Assembly (NCBI RefSeq): GCF_903645315.1
Contig: NZ_CAHJXL010000002.1
Location: forward strand, 482,035 to 546,034
DNA length: 64,000 nucleotides
Direction: 5' to 3'
DNA from: Victivallis sp. Marseille-Q1083
GTDB lineage: Bacteria > Verrucomicrobiota > Lentisphaeria > Victivallales > Victivallaceae
How positions within the stretch are numbered: the stretch's first letter is position 1; each line of letters begins with the position of its first letter. Under the pieces are notes generated by a model, which was given only the letters and a program-made list of their open reading frames with translations, searched no databases and had not been told where the DNA came from. This document shows positions 53,248-60,593 of this stretch, in pieces. A program made the translations under genes and the position numbers.

Positions 53248-53694
53248 ATGTTTAAAAAAGTATATTATTGTTGTTATTTAATTCTTCAAATCAGCCAAAT
53301 TTATTTTGGTTATTTGGCAATAAATTGTTTCTTTTCAAATAGTAATTTTGTATATTATCATGATAGAGATATTATGTTCTTTTCGTGGTTTATGCCGTTT
53401 ATAATTTGTGAATATTCTATTTATATTATTCATAGTTTTGGCGAAAATAATATTTTGAATAATCGTCAGTTTTTATTTACTAATTTAGAAAAAAAAATCT
53501 TTACAATAAGAAAAAAAATGTATATACCTATTTCCGTAATAGTGCCCATAATAATAAAGTTACTCGTCTTTTTTTATAATATGTCAGATCCTGTTTTAGG
53601 AATCTTCAGTATGTGTTATATTTATTTAGCGTGCCTTAGTATAGTCCTTTATGCCATTCTTCAATATATTAAAAAAATAGAATATCGCCCATAA
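53248..53694 (+). CDS. Small membrane protein, candidate immunity protein for the Rhs tip
   Basis: This 148-residue very AT-rich gene encodes about four membrane segments (YYCCYLILQISQIYFGYLAI, IMFFSWFMPFIICEYSIYII, IPISVIVPIIIKLLVFFY, CYIYLACLSIVLYAILQYI). It starts 90 bp after the Rhs stop with a G-rich ribosome binding site (GGGGGGGG) 4 bp before the ATG. Position directly behind an Rhs tip and its size fit an immunity protein; a membrane immunity protein would match a membrane-acting toxin. No family is recognised, so the role is inferred from place only. Confidence 0.6.
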   Translation: MFKKVYYCCYLILQISQIYFGYLAINCFFSNSNFVYYHDRDIMFFSWFMPFIICEYSIYIIHSFGENNILNNRQFLFTNLEKKIFTIRKKMYIPISVIVPIIIKLLVFFYNMSDPVLGIFSMCYIYLACLSIVLYAILQYIKKIEYRP

Positions 53695-53697
53695 GAA

Positions 53698-53766
53698 GGC
53701 TGGAAAGAGAAATATTTAAATACTAATGATAATGATGAATTTTATGTTTTTGTTGAACGTAATTAA
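53698..53766 (+). pseudogene. Orphan Rhs C-terminal tip fragment
   Basis: Four bases after the membrane-protein stop, an open frame without a start reads GWKEKYLN...NDNDEFYVFVERN then stop. It parallels the Rhs end RLKDEQLVRTDDEFYIKVQLN in both spacing and ending. It looks like the last 22 residues of an older or alternative Rhs tip displaced by the current one. Confidence 0.6.
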
Positions 53767-53791
53767 TTATAATTAAAATAAAATATTATCG

Positions 53792-53820
53792 TTGACAATG
53801 TTTTTGATAAAGCAAATAAT
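53792..53820 (+). promoter_or_regulatory. Candidate sigma-70 promoter before a truncated small gene
   Basis: TTGACA (53792-53797), a 17-bp spacer and AATAAT (53815-53820); a TATAAT follows directly. It precedes an ATG at 53842 with GAGG at 53831-53834. Confidence 0.4.
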
Positions 53821-53841
53821 TATAATTAACGAGGTTACATT

Positions 53842-53889
53842 ATGAAAACTTTCACAAGATATTATTTTGGTTATTTTTGTACTCGATAA
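53842..53889 (+). pseudogene. Truncated small gene (15 codons) broken by an IS256-type end
   Basis: A ribosome binding site and ATG open MKTFTRYYFGYFCTR, then a stop at the point where the IS256-like sequence begins (TAACGTCCAGAAAATTGCGC). The aromatic start resembles the membrane protein at 53248, so it could be a second immunity gene cut by the insertion. Too short to identify. Confidence 0.35.
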
Positions 53890-53995
53890 CGTCCAGAAAA
53901 TTGCGCACATTTTAAAACTGCGGACTTGAAAAAGCGGCAGAGTTCCGATTGATTATTGAAGTTCGAAAACAGTAATCAAAAGAAGGAAAACTGCC

Positions 53996-54210
53996 ATGAG
54001 TAATGTAGCGCCAGTGGATGAAAAAGTCCTGTCGAAAGCCTTTAAAATCGACGAAAAAGAGATAAAAAGCCATCTGTCTAGCTTGGTTAAAGAGTCGGTC
54101 GAGGAGACGAGATGCAGCACGTGTCGGTGCTGGTCGCCATCGGCGTCAATAATGACGGTTATCGTGAGATATTGGGCATCGCCGAGGGATATCGATACAG
54201 TTATACATAG
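53996..54210 (+). pseudogene. IS256-family (mutator-type) transposase remnant with internal deletion
   Basis: The first frame (from 53996) reads SNVAPVDEKVLSKAFKIDEK and VKESVEET, an IS256 N terminus. After a shift near 54110 the next frame reads QHVSVLVAIGVNNDGYREIL and GIAEGYR, the catalytic-core segment that normally lies about 150 residues further on. The middle, with the first catalytic Asp, and the whole C terminus are gone. A left end like TAACGTCCAGAAAATTGCGC starts near 53887; the right end was not found. It is non-functional. Confidence 0.75.
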
Positions 54211-54503
54211 TATTTCTTTTTACTTTTCAGCCAGTGTACAAGGCTGCGCTTTTCAATAAGCACTTTGCCGGATTGTGCTTCGGAAAGCTTACTGATTTCG
54301 ATATCGCCACGCCTGGCGGCCCGATACAACGTTGACCGACTGCAATTAAAAACCGCAGTAGCCGCTTTTACTTCAATGTAAAGCTGCGGATCGCAGTCAC
54401 GTTGTTCATTCGCACACTCAAGCAGTTGCTCCAAGTTGATATCATAGGGGGCAAGAAGAATATCAATCGCTTTTATGATCTCGTTTGGAATTTTTGCGTT
54501 CAT
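54201..54503 (-). CDS. Helix-turn-helix/excisionase-like DNA-binding protein
   Basis: This 100-residue protein has a C-terminal excisionase/MerR-like winged helix. EVKAATAVFNCSRSTLYRAA is the helix-turn-helix, followed by RRGDIEISKLSEAQSGKVLI and EKRSLVHWLKSKKKYYV, the wing and final helix with the typical W. The N-terminal helices (IPNEIIKAIDILLAPYDINL) are unique. The gene lies about 390 bp before tRNA-Ala, the kind of position favoured by integrative elements, so it may be a recombination directionality factor left behind by one (inference). Its 3' end overlaps the IS256 remnant by 10 bp. Confidence 0.65.
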   Translation of the reverse strand: MNAKIPNEIIKAIDILLAPYDINLEQLLECANEQRDCDPQLYIEVKAATAVFNCSRSTLYRAARRGDIEISKLSEAQSGKVLIEKRSLVHWLKSKKKYYV

Positions 54504-54850
54504 AGATATATTTCCCTTATGCTTTTATGTATTTTTCTTGATTGACCTCATTGTCTGAGTAAAAATAAAGTACCGACAAATTACCCTATCCTGTTCTGAA
54601 GAAAAAATCTCCATTTTATTAGTCCGGATACTACGAGATTTTAGATTTTTATCAGTATCGTAAAATCTGTATTGATTAGCACAAAATTACCTTGATTTTA
54701 CCTGAAACGCATCCTGAGCAATGCTGAATCATGCTGTTTTATCCTGATTATTGATAACAACTTGAAAAAAAAGTGGTACATTTCTGGCACATTTTTCACA
54801 TTTTTCACTTTGCCGGGCAAAAATATCTCGAAATATGTTTTTCATAACTC
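54504..54850. other. AT-rich gap before tRNA-Ala, no gene
   Basis: No convincing gene or RNA is seen. It contains ATCCTGA-type repeats near 54710-54760, which recur (ATCCTGAT) after the terminator of the tRNA-fMet gene at 17794. They may be relics of integration-site sequence. Confidence 0.4.
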
Positions 54851-54878
54851 TTGCATTTCCTGCAGAGACATGTATATT
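54851..54878 (+). promoter_or_regulatory. Sigma-70-type promoter of tRNA-Ala
   Basis: TTGCAT and TATATT are 16 bp apart, with a TG just before the -10 element (extended -10). Transcription would start about 7 bp before the tRNA. Confidence 0.55.
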
Positions 54879-54891
54879 TAAAACATGACAT

Positions 54892-54968
54892 GGGGATGTA
54901 GCTCAGTTGGCTAGAGCGATACGTTCGCATCGTATAGGTCATGGGTTCGACTCCCACCAGCTCCACCA
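54892..54968 (+). tRNA. tRNA-Ala (CGC)
   Basis: A 77-nt cloverleaf with encoded CCA. The acceptor GGGGATG/CAGCTCC includes the G3-U70 wobble that identifies alanine tRNA, discriminator A73, anticodon stem ATACG/CGTAT and loop TTCGCAT (anticodon CGC). An A5-G68 mismatch in the acceptor and an A49-C65 mismatch in the T stem are unusual and may mean a weakened minor tRNA. Confidence 0.88.
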
Positions 54969-54984
54969 TTTTTGAAGTCAAAAA

Positions 54985-55023
54985 CCAGTAGTAATCAATG
55001 AGTTACTGCTGGTTTTCTTTTTG
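54985..55023 (+). terminator. Rho-independent terminator after tRNA-Ala
   Basis: A 10-bp stem CCAGTAGTAA / TTACTGCTGG (one G-T pair) with an 8-nt loop is followed by TTTTCTTTTTG. Confidence 0.8.
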
Positions 55024-55222
55024 TCTGAAATGCGTGAAAAAACCTGCAAAAACCCGCTTTTTGATGCAAAAAAAATAAAAAGTCCCGCATTTTTTACGCA
55101 TTTTTCGGGGCCGTTTTTGGATGTAATTTCCTGTCTTAACTTTGTATAGCTTAAAGATTTACCATGTCTGCTAAAATAGTATTTTTTGGCTATACTCGGA
55201 AAAAAACGTTATTTTCACACCA

Positions 55223-55248
55223 CCACGGAACCAATATTGGTTCCGTGG
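55223..55248. repeat. Perfect 26-bp palindrome
   Basis: CCACGGAACCAAT followed directly by its reverse complement, with further CACCA/GGTGG pairing outside. It lies in a gene-free stretch (55024-55283) between tRNA-Ala and the broken primase gene. It could extrude as a cruciform or bind a dimeric protein. Confidence 0.7.
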
Positions 55249-55259
55249 TCAGGTGGTCT

Positions 55260-55305
55260 GGTTTCTACGTATTTGCAAGATAAATTACCAAATACGAAGG
55301 AAACC
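55260..55305. repeat. Imperfect hairpin next to the palindrome
   Basis: GGTTTCTACGTATTTG (55260-55275) pairs with CAAATACGAAGGAAACC (55289-55305) with one bulge. It overlaps the first visible codons of the primase fragment, so it marks or lies close to the 5' truncation point. Confidence 0.55.
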
Positions 55306-55329
55306 AAGAATGTGCCAGCAACCCACTTA

Positions 55330-56226
55330 GAATTTATCCCTAAATAACAGTTGAAAACATGAAAAATATTGCTATATTATCATCAAACACTAGAAGGAGA
55401 ATATGGCAATGAATTCGTGGGAAGTCTCTGATACTTTTTGGTCGAAGGTCGAACCTTTGATTCCTCGTGCAAGGCGTGATAGCAATCGGGAGTATCAGCG
55501 TCGTCGCGGAGCGGGACGCAAACCGTTGGAAGCGCGTCGAGTATTTGAGGGTATCGTGTATGTTTTGCGAACGGGAATACAATGGAAAGCGCTTCCCCGC
55601 GAATACGGGAGTTCAAGCAGCATACATCGTTATTTTCAGCGCTGGTCGAAAGCCGGATTGTTTCAAAAATTGTGGAAGAAAGGTTTGGCGGAATACGATG
55701 AATTGGAAGGGATTTCCTGGCGTTGGCAAAGTATCGACGGAGCAATGAACAAAGCCCCATTGGCCCGGGAAGCAGTAGGTCCCAATCCCACAGACAGGGG
55801 AAAAAAATGGGACCAAACGTCACGTTCTCGTAGACGAGCGTGGCATCCCGTTGTCAATAGTCGTAACCGGAGCAAATCGGAATGATGTTACGCAAGTGAA
55901 TGCCGTTTTGAGCGCAAGAATGAGAAAGCCGCGAGTAAGAACAAAGCAGAATCTTTGTGCGGATGCCGGTTATACCGGCTCTGGAGAAGTTATGAAGGCG
56001 TACCGATATATTCCGCACATCAGACCGCGAGGAGAGGAGAAAATTGCAGTCAGGCAAGGTTATAAAGCTCGACGTTGGATTGTGGAAGTGGCCCATTCAT
56101 GGTTCAATCGCTTCAGAAAACTTCTGGTGCGTTTTGAAAAAACACATGCCGCATATGAAGCATTGTTTCAACTGGCGGCATGCATGATTATTTATAAAAA
56201 ACTTGCAGTTATTTAGGGATAAGTTC
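55330..56226 (+). mobile_element. IS5-family (IS427-like) insertion sequence, complete
   Basis: The 897-bp element has ends GAATTTATCCCTAAATAAC (left) and its near match GAACTTATCCCTAAATAAC (right, reverse strand). It is flanked by TTA direct repeats at 55327-55329 and 56227-56229. It interrupts the primase gene. It is related to the truncated copy at 20993. Confidence 0.85.
55403..56216 (+). CDS. IS5-family transposase, two frames joined at a G4A7 tract
   Basis: Frame one (55403-55885) holds the IS5 N-terminal DUF4096-like domain (WEVSDTFWSKVEPLIPRAR, YVLRTGIQWKALPREYG) and the first Asp region (SWRWQSIDGAMNKAPL, VGPNPTDRGKK). Frame two, +1 relative to it, runs KNGTKRHVLVDERGIPLS, VVTGANRNDVTQ, CADAGYTG and VEVAHSWFNRFRKLLVRFEK to 56216, containing the second Asp and Glu of the DDE triad. 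The frames join in GGGGAAAAAAA (55797-55807). One base fewer there would fuse them into a normal ~270-residue transposase. Since the other IS5 relative here has the same +1 relation, slippage may be part of expression. Confidence 0.85.
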
Positions 56227-56254
56227 TTAATGAATTCTGCGAAATATGGGCTAA

Positions 56255-57835
56255 CCTGAATATTGCGTAAATTTTCAAAAACAAAGAGGCAGATTCTCGA
56301 CTAACGTATTATATTGTAATATCTTACATCACAATATAACGCCGAGGTCTGCCAATGACAAAATGTAATGTTTCGATTCCGGTCTTTCAAGGTCCGAAAA
56401 GCAGAAAAATTGAATTCAATTTCGCCGGTGGAGATATCAGCAGTGACGGCGGGTTGCTTTTTGTGAAAGAATTCGACCGCAAACTCGGTTTGACCCGGCG
56501 CGCCGGTAACCTGCTGGATTCTTTTGATCTTCGACAGCCCGGAAAAGTTGAGCATTCCTATCTGAGCATGCTTCGTCAACGAGTTTTTGGTTTGGTTGCC
56601 GGCCATGAAGATCTCAATGACCATCATGAATTGCGAACTGATCCGCTGATTCAAACTGTTGTCGGTCGTGATCGTCAACTCGCCACTCCAAGCACTTTAT
56701 GTCGATTCGAAAATGGAATCGATCGTCGTGCTTGCGTAGATTTGAGCCGATTGTTTGTCGAATTCTTTATCGAAAGTTTTTCCACGCCGCCTCGAGAATT
56801 GATTCTTGATTTCGATGCTACCGATGACCTCACTTACGGGATGCAGGAAAATCGCTTTTTTCATGGCTATTATGACCACTATTGCTTTTTGCCGTTGTAT
56901 GTTTTCTGCGGGGATCAATTGCTTGTGGCTTATTTGCGTCCATCAAAAATTGATGCGGCCAAGCATGCTTGGGCGATTCTCTCGCTACTGGTAAAGCGCT
57001 TTCGGCAGAAATGGCCGAAGGTTAAGATTATTTTCCGGGGAGACAGTGGCTTTTGTCGGCAGAAAATGCTGAACTGGTGTGATAAAAATGAGGTCAAATA
57101 TATTGTCGGATTGGCGAAAAATCCACGTTTGCTGGAATTATCAAAAGATCTTCAAGTGAAAGCGGAAGCACTTTACAACGAAACACATGAAAAAGCAAAA
57201 CTGTTTACTCAGTTCGAATATGCGGCAGGAACTTGGAAATACCCGCGCCGGGTGATTGCCAAAGCGGAATTCAACTCCCCCGGACCGAATAATCGTTTTA
57301 TCGTCACCAATCTTGATGATGATGGACAATATCTTTATGAAAAAGTCTATTGCGCCCGAGGTGAGATGGAAAACAGGATCAAGGAACAGCAGCTGGATCT
57401 TTTCGCTGATCGGACGAGCTGCCATGACTTTGCGGCAAATCAATTCCGGCTTCTGCTTTCAAGTTTGGCTTATATTCTCATGGAACGGTTTCGGGCATTG
57501 TTGTTGACAGGAACTCAATTTGCCGAGGCTACCTGCGGCAGCATTCGCTTATACCTGGTGAAAATCGGTGCCATTATTCGGCGGAATACCAGAAAAATTT
57601 ATGTTGCTCTTTCAAGTGCTTGTCCAAATCAGGAACTCCTCCGCTTGATCGCTGCGAAAATCATCGCTTGGGAATAAAACCTTGGAGAGCTGTCCCCGGC
57701 TCGCCGAACAACAACGGGGGAAAGGGGGAATATGCTCAATTTGCAAAAAAACGACAATATCCGACTCTGAAAATAAAAACTTCCGAATCTTCTGAACATT
57801 TCTCGACGATTCGAAAGTTTCATGCAACATTCAGG
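56255..57835 (+). mobile_element. IS1380-family insertion sequence, copy 2 (intact)
   Basis: The 1581-bp element has left end CCTGAATATTGCG and right end GCAACATTCAGG. It is flanked by CTAA at 56251-56254 and 57836-57839. It is inserted in the primase gene 24 bp past the IS5. An IS4 lies 7 bp after its right end. Confidence 0.92.
56355..57677 (+). CDS. IS1380-family transposase
   Basis: This intact 440-residue transposase belongs to the IS1380 (DDE group 1) family. The N-terminal part is IEFNFAGGDISSDGGLLFVK, the first Asp is in LILDFDATDDLTYGMQENRF, and the second is in IIFRGDSGFCRQKMLNWCD. The C-terminal half is ARGEMENRIKEQQLDLFADR, which carries the Glu, and FRLLLSSLAYILMERFRAL. The ATG at 56355 is in the same context as the two other copies (GAGGTCTGCCA before it). 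It is the reference copy for the decayed gene at 18057 and the partial gene at 63277. Confidence 0.94.
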   Translation: MTKCNVSIPVFQGPKSRKIEFNFAGGDISSDGGLLFVKEFDRKLGLTRRAGNLLDSFDLRQPGKVEHSYLSMLRQRVFGLVAGHEDLNDHHELRTDPLIQTVVGRDRQLATPSTLCRFENGIDRRACVDLSRLFVEFFIESFSTPPRELILDFDATDDLTYGMQENRFFHGYYDHYCFLPLYVFCGDQLLVAYLRPSKIDAAKHAWAILSLLVKRFRQKWPKVKIIFRGDSGFCRQKMLNWCDKNEVKYIVGLAKNPRLLELSKDLQVKAEALYNETHEKAKLFTQFEYAAGTWKYPRRVIAKAEFNSPGPNNRFIVTNLDDDGQYLYEKVYCARGEMENRIKEQQLDLFADRTSCHDFAANQFRLLLSSLAYILMERFRALLLTGTQFAEATCGSIRLYLVKIGAIIRRNTRKIYVALSSACPNQELLRLIAAKIIAWE

Positions 57836-57842
57836 CTAAACG

Positions 57843-59291
57843 CAATACTGCTTACTTTAATCAATAAAGCATTCATGCGGAGCAGTCTTGGATGAAAACT
57901 CCTGCTTGATGTTCCATCCTTTGATTTTGCGTTTTACTGCCCGTTCTCGTGTAATCCCGCGAGAAGACCAGGCAGTTGTTGCCGCAATCTCCAGAATGAT
58001 TGCTTCGCGAATAAACTCAATTTCCTGTGGTTTGAGGGGGAAAATGAGCAACAGTGATTTTTCTGCACAGAATTCGTACCGCATTGATAAAGGAAAGCCG
58101 GTCTGGATCGACCTTATTTTTCCGTGCGGCTTGATGTATTAAGCTGCGAATCGTATAGTGCGCAAGTAGATATCCAAACAATTCCTGTATAATCAATTCC
58201 GGGGTTTTGCTTCGCAAGGCGGCTCCTGGTTGCTTCAGATGATTCTTCAATTCATCATAAGCCAATTCGATCTCCCAGCGCTCGTGGTAGAGAGCCGCAA
58301 GTTCCGAAGCCGGAGCGTCTTCCTCTTTTAAAATACTGGTTATCAAGCGATATTTTTCGCTGGAGCCTTTGATGGCATATTCAATTACTCGAACAGGAAT
58401 GCCATTGGTTTTCTTGCGTTGTTCCGCGCCAGGATAGAACGTACTTAAAAAAGAACCGTCCGGCAGAATTTTTTCTTTTGCAAATTTCATATTGCTGCGG
58501 ATTCGAAACACTAACGATGCGCCAGTTTTGATGCATTCGGAAAAGAACGGATAGCAACCAAAGCCACGATCAGCAAGTAGCAGCATATCCTTTTGCAGGA
58601 GCGGCAAAAGTCGTTTGCCTTGAGTATTTTCCCCTTCAGAATAAGGCCCATGGGCCGCACCAATAATCGCACGCGTACCGATTTCAAGTAAAGTTGTCAT
58701 GCGCAATTGCGGAAATGCGGTTTTCCCGCGGGAGCATGGCGGACGGCCAAAAAAATCATGATTCCTCTGCTCATCCGGTAAATCAAAGGTTGTGCCGTCG
58801 ATTGCCATCAAACGCCATCCCCGATAAAAGGCGCCAATGGTATCCGGCTGGGCCAGGGGTTTACAAACATCCTCGAATAAACATTGCATTGCCTTGTACC
58901 CCAAACGGTTCCTGGCACGTGAAATTCCTCCTCGCCCTTTGATCTCGCCGCAAGGCATTTTTATCTTCAGCCAGTCAAAGCCCTCAAGAATGCAGCGCAA
59001 AACCTCTTGCAACGAAATGCTTGAATACAGCGAAAGACAAATAACATAATAAGCCATCAATTCCAGTGGCAGTTTGCGGTAACGTTGCGTCGCAAGTCCG
59101 CACTTGGTCAGTGCATTGCAAAGGGCTTCAAAAGGAACAACCCCAAGCAATGAGGCCAAGGTTAAAAAGTCACTCTCGCGAAAATTATCTGCCAACTGCG
59201 CTTTGGTTCGTGCCATATCGAATCTCCTGTTGTCTATGAAGATAATATAGCATGAAATCAATAATATTCAAGAATTAAGTAAGCAGTATTG
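57843..59291 (-). mobile_element. IS4-family insertion sequence, copy B
   Basis: The 1449-bp element has the same inverted repeats as copy A (CAATACTGCTTACTT). It is flanked by a perfect 10-bp duplication AGGCTAAACG at 57833-57842 and 59292-59301. The left copy of that duplication includes the last three bases of the IS1380, so the IS4 arrived after it. Confidence 0.94.
57857..59216 (-). CDS. IS4-family transposase, two frames joined by an apparent +1 shift
   Basis: Nearly identical to copy A; the differences I see are Q4K, L-to-P in the FGR-PPC segment and A-to-V near the frame end, with a few in the tail. Frame one runs 59216-58017 and holds DGTTFDLP, ADRGF and YHERWEIELAYDELK. The +1 frame continues to 57857 with the family tail SSRGITRERAVKRKIKGW. 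The shift point is the C5 run (plus-strand GGGGG 58036-58040). Both copies keep the tail open although substitutions have accumulated, which mildly favours a used +1 shift over simple decay. Confidence 0.85.
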
Positions 59292-59353
59292 AGGCTAAAC
59301 GGGTATTCGATCTAAATTTCAGAACTATTTCCAGCCCTTTTGGTTTTTCAGAC

Positions 59354-60019
59354 TTGACGACTCAGACCCTGTTGACGGCCTCGGAAGCCATCAGTGGAGC
59401 CTTGTGTTCTTCTAGAGGCGAATTCGTCAAGAAAGCTGTTGGCGGAGACTATTTTCAGACGGCCCAGAAATTCGAAAACCTTAAGAAGAAACATCATGGG
59501 ACCTTCTCGTTGATTATAGTTACTAACCACAAAATGTCGGTAAAATTTGAAGGCAAGGGGCAAGAATGGAAAGACCGAATGCTGCCGATTTTGTTCCATC
59601 ACCATATTCCTGAAGAAAAACAGGATCGAACTCTTGTCGATCGCCTGCTGGCGGAAGAAGGCAGCGGTATTTTAAACTGGATTCTTGATGGAGCAAGGCA
59701 TGTGCGGAGCAGCAATTGGCGGATTGAGCTGACTGCAACGCAGAAGGTTCGTCGCGACAAGCTGGTGGACGAGATTCGGTCGATGGACATGTTTGTCTGC
59801 AACTATATCAGACGCTCTGCCGGTAATGAATTCTCATCAAGGTCGGCTTATGCCACCTATATCAGACACCAGAGAGACCTAGGACTTGAATTCCTTGAAG
59901 AAGCGGCTTTTTACAAACGTCTTGCAAAGTCCATGGGAACGGAATATAATGCCGTCGGCTGTAATTCCATCCATGGACAGAGAATTCGTGGCTACAAGGG
60001 CTTCGAGTTGCTTGACTGA
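59354..60019 (+). CDS. Remaining open part of the primase-helicase C terminus
   Basis: This 221-residue frame is the largest surviving piece of the broken primase gene. It could in principle start at TTG 59354, but that lies within the ancestral coding sequence and has no ribosome binding site. It contains FVKKAVGGDYFQTAQKFENL, LIIVTNHKMSVKFEGKGQEW, RMLPILFHHHIPEEKQDR, EEGSGILNWILDGARH and a C-terminal winged-helix-like tail (SSRSAYATYIRHQRDLGLEF). A free protein is unlikely to work without the missing ATPase half. Confidence 0.7.
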   Translation: MTTQTLLTASEAISGALCSSRGEFVKKAVGGDYFQTAQKFENLKKKHHGTFSLIIVTNHKMSVKFEGKGQEWKDRMLPILFHHHIPEEKQDRTLVDRLLAEEGSGILNWILDGARHVRSSNWRIELTATQKVRRDKLVDEIRSMDMFVCNYIRRSAGNEFSSRSAYATYIRHQRDLGLEFLEEAAFYKRLAKSMGTEYNAVGCNSIHGQRIRGYKGFELLD

Positions 60020-60133
60020 AAAAAAGGTACATATACGCGCGTATAGAGAAATTGCAAAAACGTGTATTTCCCGTCGTTGCCGTCGTTTTTCGATGGCAAC
60101 GGCGGATAAACTCAAACAAAATGGAGGAAAAAC

Positions 60134-60592
60134 ATGCTAATAGAAGCAGAAGAAAAATTCTTCACAGATCGTCTTGAAAAAATGAGCCTTGCCCGAATAG
60201 GCAATGATCCAAAAGAGGAAAATATTGAACCGGAGATTGTCAATGCCGTTCCTATACCATCTGCAAGTTCTTCTGAGCAGAAAAACGATTCTCTCATCTT
60301 AAGCTTTCAGCAACGATTCCATGTTTCGCCATTTCCGTTGACTGCGGAAAAACTTGAAATCATCGTCAGGGCCATCGACTGGGAGGGACCGCAACACCTG
60401 GGTTTCTTTTACCCGGTTGAATTACGTAAAGAATGTGGAATACTGATTCCATACCCGATCCTGCATTTTGCCGATGTCGGATTTCAAAGGATGCTTGCCA
60501 CGTGGAATTGCAATTTCTGTTTTTTCAAATGCCAGGCAATCGGGACCGTTTTGAACTTCTATTATTATCTGCAATCCAACGGGAGAAAATAA
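60134..60592 (+). CDS. Hypothetical protein of the mobile element
   Basis: I do not recognise this 152-residue protein. It has a charged N-terminal part (EAEEKFFTDRLEKMSLARIG), a Ser-rich linker and a C-terminal domain with LTAEKLEIIVRAIDWEGPQH and a cysteine-bearing segment WNCNFCFFKCQAIGTVLNFY. There is no signal peptide. GGAGG lies 6 bp before the ATG at 60134, so it is a real gene. Its stop is 1 bp before the next start, so both are made from one transcript, probably the same one that once carried the primase. Confidence 0.65.
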   Translation: MLIEAEEKFFTDRLEKMSLARIGNDPKEENIEPEIVNAVPIPSASSSEQKNDSLILSFQQRFHVSPFPLTAEKLEIIVRAIDWEGPQHLGFFYPVELRKECGILIPYPILHFADVGFQRMLATWNCNFCFFKCQAIGTVLNFYYYLQSNGRK

Positions 60593-60593
60593 A

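Larger units (their letters stand above)
55284..60019 (+). pseudogene. Phage/plasmid (P4/D5-type) primase-helicase gene, 5'-truncated and split by IS5, IS1380 and IS4
   Basis: Remove the IS5 (55330-56226 plus one TTA), the IS1380 (56255-57835 plus one CTAA) and the IS4 (57843-59291 plus one 10-bp duplication). One frame then runs without a stop through 55284-55329, 56230-56254 and 59302-60019. Across the joints it reads GNQECASNPLNEFCEIWAKR, VFDLNFRTISSPFGF and TLLTASEAISGALCSSRGEF. It continues with VVTNHK-type IIVTNHKMSVKFEGKG and EEGSGILNWILDGARHVRSS, features of the helicase C-terminal half of D5/P4 family primases. The Walker A region and everything N-terminal to it are missing; an in-frame TAA lies at 55281. 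The protein is certainly dead. Confidence 0.75.
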
